A DNA stretch of 64,000 nucleotides from an uncultured Oxalobacteraceae bacterium (GCA_903914535.1 CAIWPG010000140.1:1-64000); one strand, 5' to 3'. Shown: positions 18,316 to 29,734, numbered from the stretch's first letter. The notes: generated by a model from the letters alone, not told the origin. Numbers and translations: made by a program.

Positions 18316-19103
18316 ATATCGGTCAGGGCGTAGACTGGTCGGTTCCCTGGCTTGATTCTGTACGGGATGCCGGTATAGAGATTATTTCCGGGGATGATTG
18401 GCGTGTCGCATTGAATGCGCGTGCCAGTCGTTGTAATTTACGTAATTATCTTGGCCATCCAATACGTTTTATACCGCAGGAGCAGCTTCCGGCCGGTCAG
18501 TCGTATGAAGCGCATATCAGTCAGACCGGCGAGGTGCCCACCCGGGATAATCTGCATGACTTTTTTAATGCTTTGGTCTGGTTTTCTTTCCCTCAGACTA
18601 AGGTATGTTTAAACGCGCAACAATTTGCGCAGATTAGTCGTCTGGGAATAGGGCAGTCGCGTGGTGCCGTACGTGATGCAGTCACCTTATTTGATGAAAA
18701 TGCAGCCATATTGGCTGTGCCGGATAATCAGGTCGGGCGTGAGCTGGTACAGGCTTTGCGTGAACACCAATGGAATCAATTATTTGTGCAGGAACGTACT
18801 GCATTTATGGCACATGCCGACGTTTTATTATTTGGTCATGCCTTAATGGATAAACTGGTTCGTCCGTACAAAGCGATTACCGCACACACATTAGTGTGCT
18901 GGGTGGATGAAAATTATGCGCATCTGGCACCGTCGCAACGACGTGCCGTGCTTGATCAGCAATTGGCCACACAATTGGCCGGGCAGGCATTGCTTCCTTC
19001 CGCTTTCTTGCCCCTGCCGGTGTTGGGCGTGCCGGGGTGGTGGCCTGATCAGGATGCTGCTTATTATGCCGATGTTACTGTATTTCGCCCTAAGCGAAAG
19101 TAG
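18300..19103 (+). CDS. DUF3025 domain protein
   Basis: The 267-residue protein matches DUF3025, a family of unknown function often found next to pyrC in Burkholderiales. Recognisable segments are PRDNL-like [19 protein letters not shown] and [11 protein letters not shown]-like [13 protein letters not shown]. It has no signal peptide or membrane segment. It overlaps pyrC by 16 bp, so the genes are translationally coupled. Function unknown. Confidence 0.8.
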   Translation: MAGHLNIGQGVDWSVPWLDSVRDAGIEIISGDDWRVALNARASRCNLRNYLGHPIRFIPQEQLPAGQSYEAHISQTGEVPTRDNLHDFFNALVWFSFPQTKVCLNAQQFAQISRLGIGQSRGAVRDAVTLFDENAAILAVPDNQVGRELVQALREHQWNQLFVQERTAFMAHADVLLFGHALMDKLVRPYKAITAHTLVCWVDENYAHLAPSQRRAVLDQQLATQLAGQALLPSAFLPLPVLGVPGWWPDQDAAYYADVTVFRPKRK

Positions 19104-19444
19104 GTGCTTACATTCATCAGTTGACCTGGTTGGCTGATGGATGTATTCAGTATTTTTTTCTGTACATTTAAATAAATTCCCGAAAAAGAATAACAACGGT
19201 TATATTTATGTAAGCCTCAAAGCGATGTTATTTATTCCTTAATAATTTCAATAAGTTCAATAAGTTATGATCAGTAAGTAATTAGTAAGTGAGTAGGGTT
19301 ACTCTAATTAGAAATAGGGAAAAACTGCTTAGACGATTACTCCTATTCCTCTTGGTATTTTGCAATGCGTTCTTAGTCTGTTATTTGTTTGAACGAATTG
19401 CCGGATACCAGAGATTGAAATTGATAAATAAACTGGAGACAATT

Positions 19445-19750
19445 ATGGAAGACCATCTTGTTCAAAAGATTTTGAACAACCCCAATTATCAACATCTCAG
19501 AAGAACCCGCTCAGTTTATGGCTGGTCGCTTACCGCATTAATGTTGGTGGTGTATTACGGATTTATCTTGTTAATCGCATTTGATAAAGAATTATTGAGT
19601 GCTCGCATCGGTGCCGGTGTGATGACCTGGGGTATGCCAATCGGTTTGGCAGTCATTGTTTTTACTGTTGTAATTACCGGTATTTATGTGCGTCGTGCCA
19701 ATGATGAATTTGACACACTGACCGCAAAAATCAAGCAGGAGGTGTTGTAA
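19445..19750 (+). CDS. yjcH: DUF485 membrane protein (YjcH-like), acetate symporter partner
   Basis: This 101-residue protein has two transmembrane helices (about 24-46 and 60-84) and the DUF485 motif [19 protein letters not shown] near the N-terminus. It ends with a charged tail. DUF485 genes almost always precede actP, as here; stop and start share one base (19750). ATG 19445 follows TGGAGAC; the open frame upstream to 19289 lies in AT-rich promoter DNA. Its exact role beside ActP is unknown. Confidence 0.88.
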   Translation: MEDHLVQKILNNPNYQHLRRTRSVYGWSLTALMLVVYYGFILLIAFDKELLSARIGAGVMTWGMPIGLAVIVFTVVITGIYVRRANDEFDTLTAKIKQEVL

Positions 19751-21411
19751 TGAAAAATGTTAAATCAATGTTAGCTGCTCTGGCGCTGCTCGCAGTGAGT
19801 GGCCTTGCTGTGGCATCTCCGGATCTTGGTCAGGCAGTACAGCAACCGACCAACTGGACTGCGATCAGTATGTTCTCCGTGTTTGTTGTTTTTACTTTGT
19901 TCATTACTAAATGGGCGGCTAAAAAAACCCGTTCAGTCGCTGATTTCTATACGGCTGGCGGTGGTATTACCGGTTTTCAGAATGGTCTGGCGATTGCCGG
20001 TGACTATATGTCAGCCGCATCGTTCCTGGGTATTTCCGCTGCTGTGTATGCAAACGGTTACGATGGTTTGATTTACTCTATCGGCTTTTTAGTCGGCTGG
20101 CCTATCATTACGTTCTTAATGGCCGAGCGTTTGCGTAATCTGGGTCGTTTTACCTTTGCTGACGTTGCTGCATACCGCTTTAAACAGGCACCGATCCGGA
20201 TTTTTTCGGCTTCGGGTACGCTGGTGGTGGTCGCGTTTTACCTGATCGCACAAATGGTTGGCGCTGGTCAGCTGATTAAATTGTTATTTGGTCTGGAATA
20301 CTGGATCGCTGTGGTGATTGTTGGTACGCTGATGATGGTTTATGTGTTGTTTGGTGGTATGACCGCAACAACATGGGTGCAAATTATTAAAGCAGTGATG
20401 TTGCTGGCCGGTGCTACTTTCATGGCTTTCATCGTTATGTCGCAATTTAACTTCAGTCCTGAAGCATTATTTGCTAAATCAGTTGAAATTCATCAGAAAA
20501 AACAAGCCATCATGGGGCCGGGAACGTTTATTAAAGACCCGATTTCGGCGATTTCGTTTGGTATGGCACTTATGTTCGGTACAGCTGGTTTGCCGCATAT
20601 TCTGATGCGTTTCTTCACTGTACCAAGCGCTAAAGAAGCGCGTAAATCGGTATTTTGGGCAACAACATGGATTAGCTACTTTTACATTCTGACTTTTATT
20701 ATTGGTTTTGGTGCGATCGTGTTAGTAAGTGTCAACCCAGAATATAAAGATGCTGCCGGTAAGCTTCTCGGTGGTAATAATATGGCGGCGATTCATCTGG
20801 CTAAAGCGGTTGGCGGTAATGTGTTCCTCGGCTTTATTTCTGCTGTTGCGTTTGCAACGATTCTGGCTGTTGTTGCAGGTTTGACCCTCTCAGGCGCTTC
20901 TGCTGTATCGCATGATTTGTATGCGACAGTATTCATGAAAGGTAAAGCAACCGGCGCGAATGAACTGCGTGTTTCACGGATTACCACTATTTGCCTTGGT
21001 GTGATTGCTGTTGTGTTAGGGATAGTTTTTGAAAAACAAAATATTGCTTTCATGGTGTCGCTGGCTTTTGCGATTGCAGCATCTGCAAATTTCCCGGTAT
21101 TGTTTATGTCGGTGTTGTGGAAAAACTGTACAACGCGTGGTGCAACAATCGGTGGTTTTATGGGCTTGATTACGGCGGTCGGATTGACCATCGTATCTAA
21201 ATCGGTATGGGTTGATGTATTCCATCATCAAGATGCGATTTTCCCTTACACATCACCTGCATTGTTTTCAATGACAGCCGGTTTTGTTGGTATCTGGTTG
21301 TTCTCGGTACTTGATAATAGCGATCGTGCAGCAGAGGACCGTGCCGGTTATGAAGCACAACGTGTACGTTCTGAAACAGGTATCGGCGCTTCGACAACCT
21401 CAGGTCATTAA
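19750..21411 (+). CDS. actP: Cation/acetate symporter ActP
   Basis: This 553-residue sodium:solute symporter family protein takes up acetate and other short monocarboxylates. After a signal-like N-terminus ([15 protein letters not shown]) it has about 13 transmembrane helices. Conserved family segments include [43 protein letters not shown] and [12 protein letters not shown]. It is coupled to the DUF485 gene by a one-base overlap, and a strong terminator follows. Confidence 0.93.
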   Translation: MKNVKSMLAALALLAVSGLAVASPDLGQAVQQPTNWTAISMFSVFVVFTLFITKWAAKKTRSVADFYTAGGGITGFQNGLAIAGDYMSAASFLGISAAVYANGYDGLIYSIGFLVGWPIITFLMAERLRNLGRFTFADVAAYRFKQAPIRIFSASGTLVVVAFYLIAQMVGAGQLIKLLFGLEYWIAVVIVGTLMMVYVLFGGMTATTWVQIIKAVMLLAGATFMAFIVMSQFNFSPEALFAKSVEIHQKKQAIMGPGTFIKDPISAISFGMALMFGTAGLPHILMRFFTVPSAKEARKSVFWATTWISYFYILTFIIGFGAIVLVSVNPEYKDAAGKLLGGNNMAAIHLAKAVGGNVFLGFISAVAFATILAVVAGLTLSGASAVSHDLYATVFMKGKATGANELRVSRITTICLGVIAVVLGIVFEKQNIAFMVSLAFAIAASANFPVLFMSVLWKNCTTRGATIGGFMGLITAVGLTIVSKSVWVDVFHHQDAIFPYTSPALFSMTAGFVGIWLFSVLDNSDRAAEDRAGYEAQRVRSETGIGASTTSGH

Positions 21412-21484
21412 GACCAGATGGTGATGTAGCGTAAAGCTGGTGCAGTGGCAGTTATTGCACCGGCGTTTTACTTAAAGTTAAAAT

Positions 21485-21510
21485 AAAAACAGCCCGCTCG
21501 GGCTGTTTTT
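21485..21510. terminator. Bidirectional terminator between actP and the DUF4197 gene
   Basis: AAAAACAGCCCG / CGGGCTGTTTTT forms an 11-12-bp stem with A-run before and T-run after, so it can serve the convergent genes on both strands. Confidence 0.9.
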
Positions 21511-21561
21511 ATTTTTTTATCGGATTTGTCTGTGTTTTTGTATTGAGTCGCACCGCCTATA

Positions 21562-22314
21562 TTATTTGAGTATGCCAAATACTTTGCCAATGATTTTGCT
21601 GCCCGTACCGATTGGATCCTGACGTATGGCTTTTTCTTCCTCGCCTATCATGTAAAACAGACCGTCCAGTGTCCGTTGTGTGACATAGTTTTCGACCGTC
21701 GATTGTTCTGGCGGCACGGTTGTCAGCTTGCCGATCTGACCGATGGCGGAATTATATTTGCTTGCCAGTCCGGAGCGATCTGTGATTTTTTTTACTTTTG
21801 GCAAAAATTCCTGGGTCAGTGACGCTGACGTTTTTTCTTTAAAAAAGGTCGTTACTGAGGTATCGCCACCGGTCAGAATATTTTTCGCATCAGTAAATGT
21901 CATGGATTTTATAGCGTTGATCAATAACGGTTTTGCCAGCGGTACGGCCGATTCTGCCGCCTGATTCATTGCCGTGACCAGATCATCCAGTTGCTGGCCA
22001 TAGCCCGCCATTTTTAAAAATGGTTTTGCCTGTTCTAAAATTTTTGGCAAGGGAATCTTTACTTTATCGTTATTTAAAAATCCCCCACTGACACCAAGTT
22101 TGGCTATGGCAGAATCGGAGCCCTGTTCAACGGCGGCTTTCAGTCCTGAGTTAGCTTCTTTGTCCGTTAGCTGATCCAGTGACTGTGTTTTTGGTGCAGT
22201 AGCATCGGCGGGTGTCGATAATTTTTTCAGGAAGTCGAGTGACTGCGCTGTGGCAGCCTGACAAGCGAGAAAACACACGGTAACAACGATGTGTTTTTGG
22301 AATGATCGTGGCAT
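21562..22314 (-). CDS. DUF4197 family exported protein
   Basis: The 250-residue protein has a Sec signal peptide (to about residue 23, ATAQ) and the DUF4197 domain: ALEQG-like AAVEQGSDSAIAKLGVSGGF, VKIPLP, MNQAAESAVPLAKPLL, ILTGGDTSVTTFFKEKT and a C-terminal DGLFYMIGEEEKAIRQDP. Such proteins are periplasmic or outer-membrane linked and of unknown function. It stands alone, converging on actP. Confidence 0.85.
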   Translation of the reverse strand: MPRSFQKHIVVTVCFLACQAATAQSLDFLKKLSTPADATAPKTQSLDQLTDKEANSGLKAAVEQGSDSAIAKLGVSGGFLNNDKVKIPLPKILEQAKPFLKMAGYGQQLDDLVTAMNQAAESAVPLAKPLLINAIKSMTFTDAKNILTGGDTSVTTFFKEKTSASLTQEFLPKVKKITDRSGLASKYNSAIGQIGKLTTVPPEQSTVENYVTQRTLDGLFYMIGEEEKAIRQDPIGTGSKIIGKVFGILK

Positions 22315-22525
22315 GGTAACTCTTTCAGTAGCTGGACGTATGGGACAGGGCTTGAGTCAGTCCTGACGGATAAAGAAATGAATGTAGCATAACTCCCTGC
22401 CACTTTATATGAATATGCCCCAATCGCCCATATCTGCGTCCTGATCAGCACTGATGACGTTACGATGAACTATCCGGCGAGCGTAAGTTGAGGTATTACG
22501 CATTTTTTGATTCAATATCGTATAT

Positions 22526-22545
22526 AATAATAAGAATCATTCTCA
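22526..22545. promoter_or_regulatory. Fur box upstream of the PepSY gene
   Basis: On the minus strand the site reads TGAGAATGATTCTTATTATT, with the GAGAATGATT core and hexamer arrangement of Fur boxes. It lies about 155 bp upstream of the PepSY-type gene. This predicts repression by Fur under iron sufficiency. The rest of 22315-22701 shows no gene. Confidence 0.7.
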
Positions 22546-22701
22546 TATGAGATATTGAGTTGAGAGCAGCGTCAATAGTTGTTTTTTGTGAATATATCGT
22601 ACACAAAGCGATTTTGATGCTTACTGAAAATAGGATAACTGCTTGTTATCGCAACTTGTTGCGGATAGGGTGCGTTATGACAATTTTAAAGGCAGGGTTT
22701 T

Positions 22702-23400
22702 ATGAGCAATCTTCAACGCCAACTTCTTGATACCGGGATTCAGGGTAGTGGCATGTTTGGTGCTGTTCGTCAGGATGGTCGTTCGCGTCGGGCAGTATTT
22801 TTGAAATGGCTGCGTAAATTACACAGCTGGATCGGGTTATGGGGCGCGGCACTCGGTTTGTTGTTTGGTGCTACTGGCATCTTACTGAATCATCGCACTG
22901 TCTTGAAAATACCGGCTGCACAGGTACAGGAATCGACGGTGCAATTGCCGCTGCCTGATCCTGCTCCGGAAAATGCACAGGCGCTGGCTGAATGGCTGCA
23001 GAGTAAACTGGACGTCGACCGGCCTGCCGCCCTTGTGCGCAGTGAACCGGAAAAGCCGGTGGCATGGGGAGATAAAACCATGAAACAGCCGCCGCACTGG
23101 TCGGTAGTATTTAAAGCGCCGCGTGCTAATTTGCAGGCTGAATATTGGTTCGGCAATAATTTTGTCAGTGTTAAGCGTAGTGATAACAATTTTTTTGCCA
23201 TCCTGAATAATCTGCATAAGGGAACTGGTGCCGGTATCGGTTGGATATTGCTTGTCGATACTCTGGCGGGCAGCATTATTTTTTTGTCGCTTACCGGTAT
23301 TTTGTTATGGGTACTGACCAGTCGCCGACGCGTGATAGGTGCAGGTATCGGGCTGGTGTCGCTGACAGTCGCTGTTACGTTTGCTGTGATGGCAATGTAA
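22702..23400 (+). CDS. PepSY-associated transmembrane protein, probably iron regulated
   Basis: The 232-residue protein has a cytoplasmic N-terminus, a first helix after LKWLRKLHSWIGLWGAALG, a periplasmic domain of about 110 residues, then two helices near the end (VDTLAGSIIFLSLTGILLW and the last 20 residues). This is the layout of PepSY-associated TM proteins, some of which act as ferric-siderophore reductases. The Fur box upstream supports a role in iron metabolism. RBS: AAAGGCAGGG before ATG. Precise function unknown. Confidence 0.8.
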   Translation: MSNLQRQLLDTGIQGSGMFGAVRQDGRSRRAVFLKWLRKLHSWIGLWGAALGLLFGATGILLNHRTVLKIPAAQVQESTVQLPLPDPAPENAQALAEWLQSKLDVDRPAALVRSEPEKPVAWGDKTMKQPPHWSVVFKAPRANLQAEYWFGNNFVSVKRSDNNFFAILNNLHKGTGAGIGWILLVDTLAGSIIFLSLTGILLWVLTSRRRVIGAGIGLVSLTVAVTFAVMAM

Positions 23401-23509
23401 TTCAGGGTCGTTCTTTATTTATAAGTGGAAAAAAATCCGTAATCTGCATCTGTCAGCAGTCTGGAACAGACATTGACTACGTTACCGTTCAATTGAATTA
23501 AACCATAAT

Positions 23510-24571
23510 TTATAAACCCAGGCTTTGTGCAGCCTGTGAGTAATGTTCGGTCTGGCAGACTTTGTCTGCAATCTGTTTCCAGTTATCGCTTGATTCAAGT
23601 AAGCCCCACCGGTGAAATTGTTCAAGGAACCACAGGCCATCACTGGCAAGCGGGTAATTCATTCCCTGTTCATCAAAAAAACGAATCGGTAATACGGCAG
23701 ACAATGCAGAATTACTTTCATTTTTAATTTCGCCCGATAGCTGCGATGCGATTAATTCCTGTGAAATATTGAGAAATTCCGGACGTGCCAGCCAGGTACT
23801 GGCAGTGGCTTTATTAACGGGATTTTCAAGCCAGCGACACGCTTCTAATATGGTGCGTATTAAGGCTTGCGCTGTGTTTGGGTAAAGGGCAGAAAATTCA
23901 CGACGACAGGCGAGTGCTTTTTCCGGATGGTTGGGCCAGATCTGACTGGAACTGACAATAATCCGCCCACAATTTTTGTTTTGTGCCACAGCATGCCATG
24001 GTTCACCGGCACAAAATCCATCGAGTTCACCTTGCGCCAGTGCTTCTGCCATCAGCGGCGGTGGAATGACAACACTTTCAATATCATTCAAGGGGTCAAT
24101 GCCTTGCTCCGCCAGCCAGTAATTTAACCACATTGCATGTGTGCCGGTCGGGAAGGTTTGTGCAAATACAGGTTTTCTGCCGAGATCCGCAAATACAGAT
24201 TTCAGCGATTTATTTTTGCCAAAAGCATCGGCTATCTGATTGGATACGGTAATCGCCTGACCATTCCTGTTCAGCGTCATTAAAATTGCCATGTCAGACT
24301 GAGGCCCGCCTAAACCAAGCTGGACACCATATACCAGACCATACAAGGTTTGTGCCGCATCCAGTTCTCCGGAAAGTAGTTTATCGCGAATTGCTGCCCA
24401 TGAAGCTTGCTTGCACAGTTCCAGCGTTAAGCCGTGTCGCTGATCAAAGTTCATCATGACAGCTGTGATTAAAGGTGCGCAATCAGTCAGCGGCAAAAAA
24501 CCGATACGCAGGTGTGAGCGTTCCGGTTGTGTAAATTCACATGAAGTGGAGGGATTGGCAGGCGTAGTCAT
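23510..24571 (-). CDS. nasS: Nitrate/nitrite sensor NasS (NrtA-like)
   Basis: The 353-residue protein is related to the NrtA/CmpA nitrate- and bicarbonate-binding proteins (LRIGFLPLTDCAPLITA, GELDAAQTLYGLVYGVQLGLGG, LDGFCAGEPWHAVAQ). It has no signal peptide and no transporter genes beside it. That matches cytoplasmic NasS, which binds nitrate or nitrite and in their absence sequesters the antiterminator NasT. It lies 11 bp after nasT, last in the run of minus-strand nitrate genes. Confidence 0.87.
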   Translation of the reverse strand: MTTPANPSTSCEFTQPERSHLRIGFLPLTDCAPLITAVMMNFDQRHGLTLELCKQASWAAIRDKLLSGELDAAQTLYGLVYGVQLGLGGPQSDMAILMTLNRNGQAITVSNQIADAFGKNKSLKSVFADLGRKPVFAQTFPTGTHAMWLNYWLAEQGIDPLNDIESVVIPPPLMAEALAQGELDGFCAGEPWHAVAQNKNCGRIIVSSSQIWPNHPEKALACRREFSALYPNTAQALIRTILEACRWLENPVNKATASTWLARPEFLNISQELIASQLSGEIKNESNSALSAVLPIRFFDEQGMNYPLASDGLWFLEQFHRWGLLESSDNWKQIADKVCQTEHYSQAAQSLGL

Positions 24572-24582
24572 TCAGAAATTCC

Positions 24583-25158
24583 TTAATTTAACAGGTCTGC
24601 CATGGCGATAATTTGTCGGGCTACTTCTGCTATTTTCATCCCTTGCTTCATGGATTGATTACGCAATGTTTCATAGGCTTTGGCTTCGCTCATTTTTCTT
24701 TTATCCATTAACAATCCTTTGGCACGATCTATTAATTTACGATCAGCGAGCTCACCCTCTACATCTGCCAGTCGTTGACGTAAGCGGGCTTCTTCTGCAA
24801 ACCGTGCTAAAGCCACTGCAAGTATCGGCGCCAGTCTGGCAGGAGCTAATCCGTCGACGACATAGGTCGTCACACCGGCACCAACTGCTGCCCTGATAAG
24901 TTGCTGATCGGCGTCATGACTAAACATGACTACCGGTCGCGGTGCAGCTTTATGCATGAGCGCAAGCTGTTCTAATGTATCGCGGGAAGGCGATTCTGTG
25001 TCGACGATGACAATATCGGGGCGTTGCTGTTTTACTGCCTCCGACAACGCACGCGAAGTGACGATTAAAGGAAGAACCTCATAACCGTGTTCCATCAAGA
25101 CCTGGCAAAGTTCGGCGATGGGTTTATCAGTGTCGTTGACGAGAAGAATTCGGAGCAT
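24583..25158 (-). CDS. nasT: ANTAR-domain RNA-binding antiterminator NasT
   Basis: The 191-residue protein has an N-terminal receiver-like domain (RILLVNDTDKPI, Asp53 in IVDTES) and a C-terminal ANTAR domain (about 125-187: DRKLIDRAKGLLMDKRKMSEAKAYETLR). ANTAR proteins bind paired hairpins with A1/G4 hexaloops in leader RNAs and stop terminator formation. Such a leader lies upstream of nirB at the head of this locus (32931-33057). NasS, encoded directly downstream, is its expected inhibitor. A 165-bp gap separates it from the nitrate reductase gene. Confidence 0.92.
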   Translation of the reverse strand: MLRILLVNDTDKPIAELCQVLMEHGYEVLPLIVTSRALSEAVKQQRPDIVIVDTESPSRDTLEQLALMHKAAPRPVVMFSHDADQQLIRAAVGAGVTTYVVDGLAPARLAPILAVALARFAEEARLRQRLADVEGELADRKLIDRAKGLLMDKRKMSEAKAYETLRNQSMKQGMKIAEVARQIIAMADLLN

Positions 25159-25323
25159 GGAGAAAAAAGTGGGTTAATTCGATGGAAAACCGTATCAGGC
25201 TCTTTATTTACAAGACTTACGCGAATTCTATTCTAATTTGTTTTCATTCCTATTTTCTTTTCATTTTTTTTGATATTAAGGTAGTACACAGCCGTAGTAA
25301 ATCCGTTGTGTTCGTTCTTATTT

Positions 25324-28300
25324 TTAATACACATCCCGCACATAGCGTTTTTCCTTGGACATGTCAGAAACATAGAGGATTGCTCCTGCGGCACTCATGC
25401 GCCCGTGCGTCTGTACTATTTGTTTGAGTGCGGCATCAACATCTTTCGCCATGCGGGTCGCATCGCCGCAAACGTAGAAATGTGCGCCTTGCTGCAACCA
25501 GGACCAGAGTTTGTCGCCGTGTTCCAGCATCCGGTGCTGAACATAGATTTTCTCGGCCTGATCACGCGAAAAAGCGGTATCCAGTCGTTCCAGCGTGCCT
25601 TGTTGTTGCATCGTTTCGAATTCGCTGCGGTAATAAAAATCTGTCGCAGCGCGTTGTTCGCCGAAAAACAGCCAGTTGCGCCCGGACCCGGCAATGGCCT
25701 TACGTTCCTGCAGGAAGGCACGAAACGGTGCGACACCGGTTCCCGGTCCTACCATAATGACATCTGTCTCCGGATTTGTTGGCAGACGGAATCCCGTCGA
25801 TTTTTGTAAGAAAATCGGCAACTGAACGTCTTTTGACCGGTCAGCCAGAAAGCCGGAGCATACGCCCGTGCGCGTCGGCCCGTCGCTGGCATAACGTACT
25901 GTGGATACCGTCAGATGTACTTCACCCGGATGTACTCTGGGGCTGGATGAAATAGAGTATAAACGCGGTTGCAGCGGTTTGAGGATCGATAAAAGTGCCG
26001 GCGCATCGCAAGGGAACGGAAATGCCTGGAACAGATCGATTGCTTGTCTGCCCCATAACCACTGCTTAAGTTCTGCCGCGTGGTCCGGTTCAAGTAACTT
26101 AATGAGTGCGGTATGGCCGGAACGTTGTTTGACAAAGCGGAGCAAATCGGGTGTGATACGCCCGATTTCATAGTGGTGCAATAAAGCTTCTGACAAAGGC
26201 ATCTGGCCGTGATCTTTCACTGTCACCGGCGTTGCTTCTGCAAGCTTAAACGTTGACAGAATATCCCTGACGAGCACCGGACAGTTGGTCGGCCAGACTC
26301 CCAGCGCATCGCCGGCTTCATAGCCGAATTCGCTATTGTTTACTTCAAAGACGTATTGGCGGATTTCTTTTTCAGCACCCGGAGCACTGAGCAGATCGTT
26401 ACGTAATACCTTAGAAAGCAGAGGCTGTGCGCGGCTATAAACCGGCTTGGTCGTTTTGGTCAGTGCCGCATTGACTGATGTCAGCCATTGCCTGGCTGGG
26501 TCATGGAAATCCGGTTCGCAATCCACCCGTGCCACAAGGCGCTGTGCACCAAGTGCCTCCAGTCGTGCATCAAGTTTGCGGCCAAAGCCGCAGAACTGGT
26601 CGTAATTGGAGTCGCCGAAGGCCAGTACTGCGAAACGGGTATGGCTCAGATCGGGTACTTTATCTTGTTGTAAGGAATTCCATAAAGCAATGCCATTTTC
26701 CGGCGGGTCGCCGTCGCCAAAGGTACTTGCCAGCAGTAATACGCTATCGGCCTGTGCTAATTCTCCTACACTGACTGCATCCATCGCAGCGACACGCACG
26801 TTACGGCCTTCTTCTTTCAGTCTGGCTGCACACTCGGCAGCAAGACCTTCTGCATTGCCGGTGGAGGAAGCCCACAGCATGAGTACCGGGGGGGCTGTTT
26901 TGATGGTAACAGCTTCTGTTGCTACAGGGGCCGATACGGGTGCCGGTAGCGTGCTTGTTTGTGTATCGCTGTTTGTTACCCAGGTGCGTGCAAACAATCC
27001 TGCCAGGATACCGTCTAAAAACAGCCGTTTTTCCGGCATCAGTGGCGCACTGGCAGGCAGTGTCGGTATGCCGCCAAGTTTGCGTCCCTCTTCATTACGC
27101 AACCCTGATAAATAGCCTTGCATGTACAACTGTTCATGAGGTTCCAGTGTAATGTCAGGAGCCGAATCCAGACCTAGTAAGCGGGCTAAGGCATTGATTT
27201 GCATGATGTCGAGTTCCTGTGAACGTGGGACTGTTGTGCCTGCGCTGGCAAGAACAGCATTGTTCTCGCTGATTGCAGATATGTTGGCCGGTTCCGGCGC
27301 GACAAGTGATAAGACGACAGCACAAAATTTGAATTCAGGTTGTTGTGAAATAGGGTCAATGGCATCGTTGGTGACGGCATTGATTGCCAGGTCTTCTCCA
27401 AATACATCATTCCAGTGAAACGGCGCAAAGCAGTTGCCAGCTTGTACGCGATCAGTCACTACTGCCGGTAATACGGCACGGCCGCGTCGTGAGCGTACCT
27501 CAACTTTATCCTTATCGCGAATACCAAGCGCAGCAGCATCTTCCGGATGCAGTTCGACGAACGGCCCGGGATTGAGCTTGTTCAGCGTGGCGATCTTGCC
27601 GGTTTTGCTCATCGTATGCCATTGGTGCTGCAAGCGTCCGGTATTAAGAACGAACGGGAATTCCGTGTCCGGCATTTCAGCCGGTGGCATGTGTGGTCGT
27701 GCCAGGAAGATGGCTTTGCCGCGTTCTGTAGCAAACACGATGCGTGGACATCTGCCGTCAGCTGTTCTTGTGAGAGTCTGGCTAAGGCCATTATTCAGAT
27801 ACCGTATCGGATTGCGATCTGATGCCTCGTCCGGTGCACACGGCCACTGCAAAGGTGTTTCGCGCAAACGTGCATAAGTGGCACCCCGTATGTCATAGCC
27901 TGTTTTAGGGTTCCATGCCTGTTTGATTTCCTCAAATACTTCCGCCGCCGAGCTGTAACTGAATGCCTGCGCATAACCCATCTCACAGGCAACCCGTGCA
28001 ATAATTTGCCAGTCGGGTAGTGTGGCGCCCGGAGGGGCCACGGCTTGTTGCATCAGTGTCAGATTGCGCTCCGAATTGATCATGACACCTTCGGCTTCCG
28101 CCCACAGCGCGCCCGGCAGCAGAATATCGGCATAGAGGTTGGTTTCGGTGTCAAGGAAAGCGTCTTGCGTAATAACCAGTTCTGCGGCTTGCAGCGCAGC
28201 GATGACGTTTTTGCGGTTGGGCACGGTTGCCACCGGGTTGGTGCAAATGATCCAGCATGCTTTGATGTTCCCTGCCAGTATATTCTCAAACATCGCTACC

Positions 28301-29448
28301 GTACCGCCGCCGGTTTCCTGCCGTAAGCTGCCGGAAGGGATATTCCACATATCTTCGATGAAAGTACGATCTTTTTCAGCCAGTACCGAACGCTGACCAG
28401 GCAGCCCGGGTCCCATGTAACCCATTTCCCGGCCACCCATTGCGTTGGGCTGGCCAGTAAGAGAAAATGGTCCGCTCCCCGGCCGGCAAATTGCCCCGGT
28501 TGCCAGGCTTAAATTACATAAAGCATTCGTGTTCCACGTGCCGTGTGTGCTTTGATTGAGCCCCATCGTCCAGCAGCTCATCCAGTTCTGTGCTTCGCCT
28601 ATCCACTGTGCGGCTTGATGAATGTCAGCTTCCGGCAATCCTGTGATTTCCGCTACTTTTTCCGGCGGATAATCCGCCAAAAATTCTGGCATGACTTCCC
28701 AGCCTTCGGTGAATTCCTCAATAAAAGCAGGATCGGTGTGGCCATTCTTAAGCAACAGATGCAATAAACCGTTGAGCAGAGCCAGATCGGTGCCGGGTTT
28801 TATTTGCAGAAACAGATTTGCTTTATCTGCGGTGCCATTGCGACGCGGATCGACTACAATTAGCCTGGCACCCGCTTTGACCCGATCCATCATGCGCAAG
28901 AACAGAATGGGATGGCAATCGGCCATGTTGGCGCCGCTCACGAAGAATAAATCTGTCTGGTCAAAATCCTGGTATGAACCGGGCGGACCATCTGAGCCCA
29001 GCGAGAGCTTGTAGCCGCTGCCCGCACTCGCCATACAGAGACGTGAGTTTGATTCGATATTGTTGGTACGAACGAAGCCTTTGGCAAGTTTATTGATCAG
29101 GTATTGCGCTTCCAGCGACATTTGGCCGGATACGTAAAACGATAATGCATCCGGGCCGTGTGCGTCCAGAATAGCCCGCAATCGTTGGGCTGTTTCACGA
29201 ATGGCGGCATCCATCCCGACCTGTACCGGTTCATTATTGCGGTTATGGCGTAAGTATGCCGATTCCATCCGTCCTGATTCTGTGATGGCTTGCGCACAGG
29301 TATTGCCCTTGGTGCAAAGTCGTCCAAAGTTGCTTGGATGTTGTTTGTCTCCCATAATCTTAATGACGCGATTGTCTGTGACCTCCATGATAATGCCGCA
29401 TCCTACTCCGCAATAAGGGCAAACAGATTTAATGGTTTTTATTGTCAT
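25324..29448 (-). CDS. nasA: Assimilatory nitrate reductase fused to CysJ-like flavoprotein
   Basis: This 1374-residue fusion carries the whole electron path for NAD(P)H-dependent nitrate reduction. Residues 1 to about 720 are a NasA-type molybdopterin nitrate reductase with [4Fe-4S] cysteines C10, C13, C17 and C45. A linker follows; then from about 857 a flavodoxin domain ([14 protein letters not shown]), an FAD-binding domain ([20 protein letters not shown]) and an NAD(P)H domain ([32 protein letters not shown]) ending in DVY as in CysJ. The flavoprotein part replaces a separate NasC or ferredoxin donor. It starts 4 bp after the antidote-like gene. It is cytoplasmic; no signal is present. 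Confidence 0.93.
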   Translation of the reverse strand: MTIKTIKSVCPYCGVGCGIIMEVTDNRVIKIMGDKQHPSNFGRLCTKGNTCAQAITESGRMESAYLRHNRNNEPVQVGMDAAIRETAQRLRAILDAHGPDALSFYVSGQMSLEAQYLINKLAKGFVRTNNIESNSRLCMASAGSGYKLSLGSDGPPGSYQDFDQTDLFFVSGANMADCHPILFLRMMDRVKAGARLIVVDPRRNGTADKANLFLQIKPGTDLALLNGLLHLLLKNGHTDPAFIEEFTEGWEVMPEFLADYPPEKVAEITGLPEADIHQAAQWIGEAQNWMSCWTMGLNQSTHGTWNTNALCNLSLATGAICRPGSGPFSLTGQPNAMGGREMGYMGPGLPGQRSVLAEKDRTFIEDMWNIPSGSLRQETGGGTVAMFENILAGNIKACWIICTNPVATVPNRKNVIAALQAAELVITQDAFLDTETNLYADILLPGALWAEAEGVMINSERNLTLMQQAVAPPGATLPDWQIIARVACEMGYAQAFSYSSAAEVFEEIKQAWNPKTGYDIRGATYARLRETPLQWPCAPDEASDRNPIRYLNNGLSQTLTRTADGRCPRIVFATERGKAIFLARPHMPPAEMPDTEFPFVLNTGRLQHQWHTMSKTGKIATLNKLNPGPFVELHPEDAAALGIRDKDKVEVRSRRGRAVLPAVVTDRVQAGNCFAPFHWNDVFGEDLAINAVTNDAIDPISQQPEFKFCAVVLSLVAPEPANISAISENNAVLASAGTTVPRSQELDIMQINALARLLGLDSAPDITLEPHEQLYMQGYLSGLRNEEGRKLGGIPTLPASAPLMPEKRLFLDGILAGLFARTWVTNSDTQTSTLPAPVSAPVATEAVTIKTAPPVLMLWASSTGNAEGLAAECAARLKEEGRNVRVAAMDAVSVGELAQADSVLLLASTFGDGDPPENGIALWNSLQQDKVPDLSHTRFAVLAFGDSNYDQFCGFGRKLDARLEALGAQRLVARVDCEPDFHDPARQWLTSVNAALTKTTKPVYSRAQPLLSKVLRNDLLSAPGAEKEIRQYVFEVNNSEFGYEAGDALGVWPTNCPVLVRDILSTFKLAEATPVTVKDHGQMPLSEALLHHYEIGRITPDLLRFVKQRSGHTALIKLLEPDHAAELKQWLWGRQAIDLFQAFPFPCDAPALLSILKPLQPRLYSISSSPRVHPGEVHLTVSTVRYASDGPTRTGVCSGFLADRSKDVQLPIFLQKSTGFRLPTNPETDVIMVGPGTGVAPFRAFLQERKAIAGSGRNWLFFGEQRAATDFYYRSEFETMQQQGTLERLDTAFSRDQAEKIYVQHRMLEHGDKLWSWLQQGAHFYVCGDATRMAKDVDAALKQIVQTHGRMSAAGAILYVSDMSKEKRYVRDVY

Positions 29449-29452
29449 ATAA

Positions 29453-29734
29453 TTACCTGTTTCGTGCGTGAAGACTCAGTCCAAGTGCTTTGACCAGGGT
29501 GATGATTGCTGAAAATTCAGGACTACCCTCTGGTGATATCAGTTGATCCAGGTATTCGTTTGATAAACCGGTTTCTTGTGCCAGCTTTGCTACGCCGTGC
29601 GCCCGGGCGATATCACCCAATATTTCGACAATAAGCGCAGGATCACCTTCTGAAACGCACATTTCAAAATGGGTAGTGCGGCCGCCGTTACGTAATTTTG
29701 TGGCAGAAGTCCGGTTTATTTTCAGGGCAGGCAT
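29453..29734 (-). CDS. Orphan antidote-like HTH protein (COG3636 type) inside the nitrate operon
   Basis: The C-terminal part, [30 protein letters not shown] through [17 protein letters not shown], matches the addiction-module antidote family COG3636 (Xre-like HTH). I use ATG 29734 (93 residues); the frame is open further upstream to 30025, overlapping nirD, with another ATG at 29833. No convincing Shine-Dalgarno marks either start. No HigB/RelE-type toxin gene is adjacent, and the 160 bp up to nirD show no toxin remnant. The stop lies 4 bp before the nitrate reductase start, so it is read as part of the operon. It could be a domesticated DNA-binding regulator or a relic. Confidence 0.65.
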   Translation of the reverse strand: MPALKINRTSATKLRNGGRTTHFEMCVSEGDPALIVEILGDIARAHGVAKLAQETGLSNEYLDQLISPEGSPEFSAIITLVKALGLSLHARNR

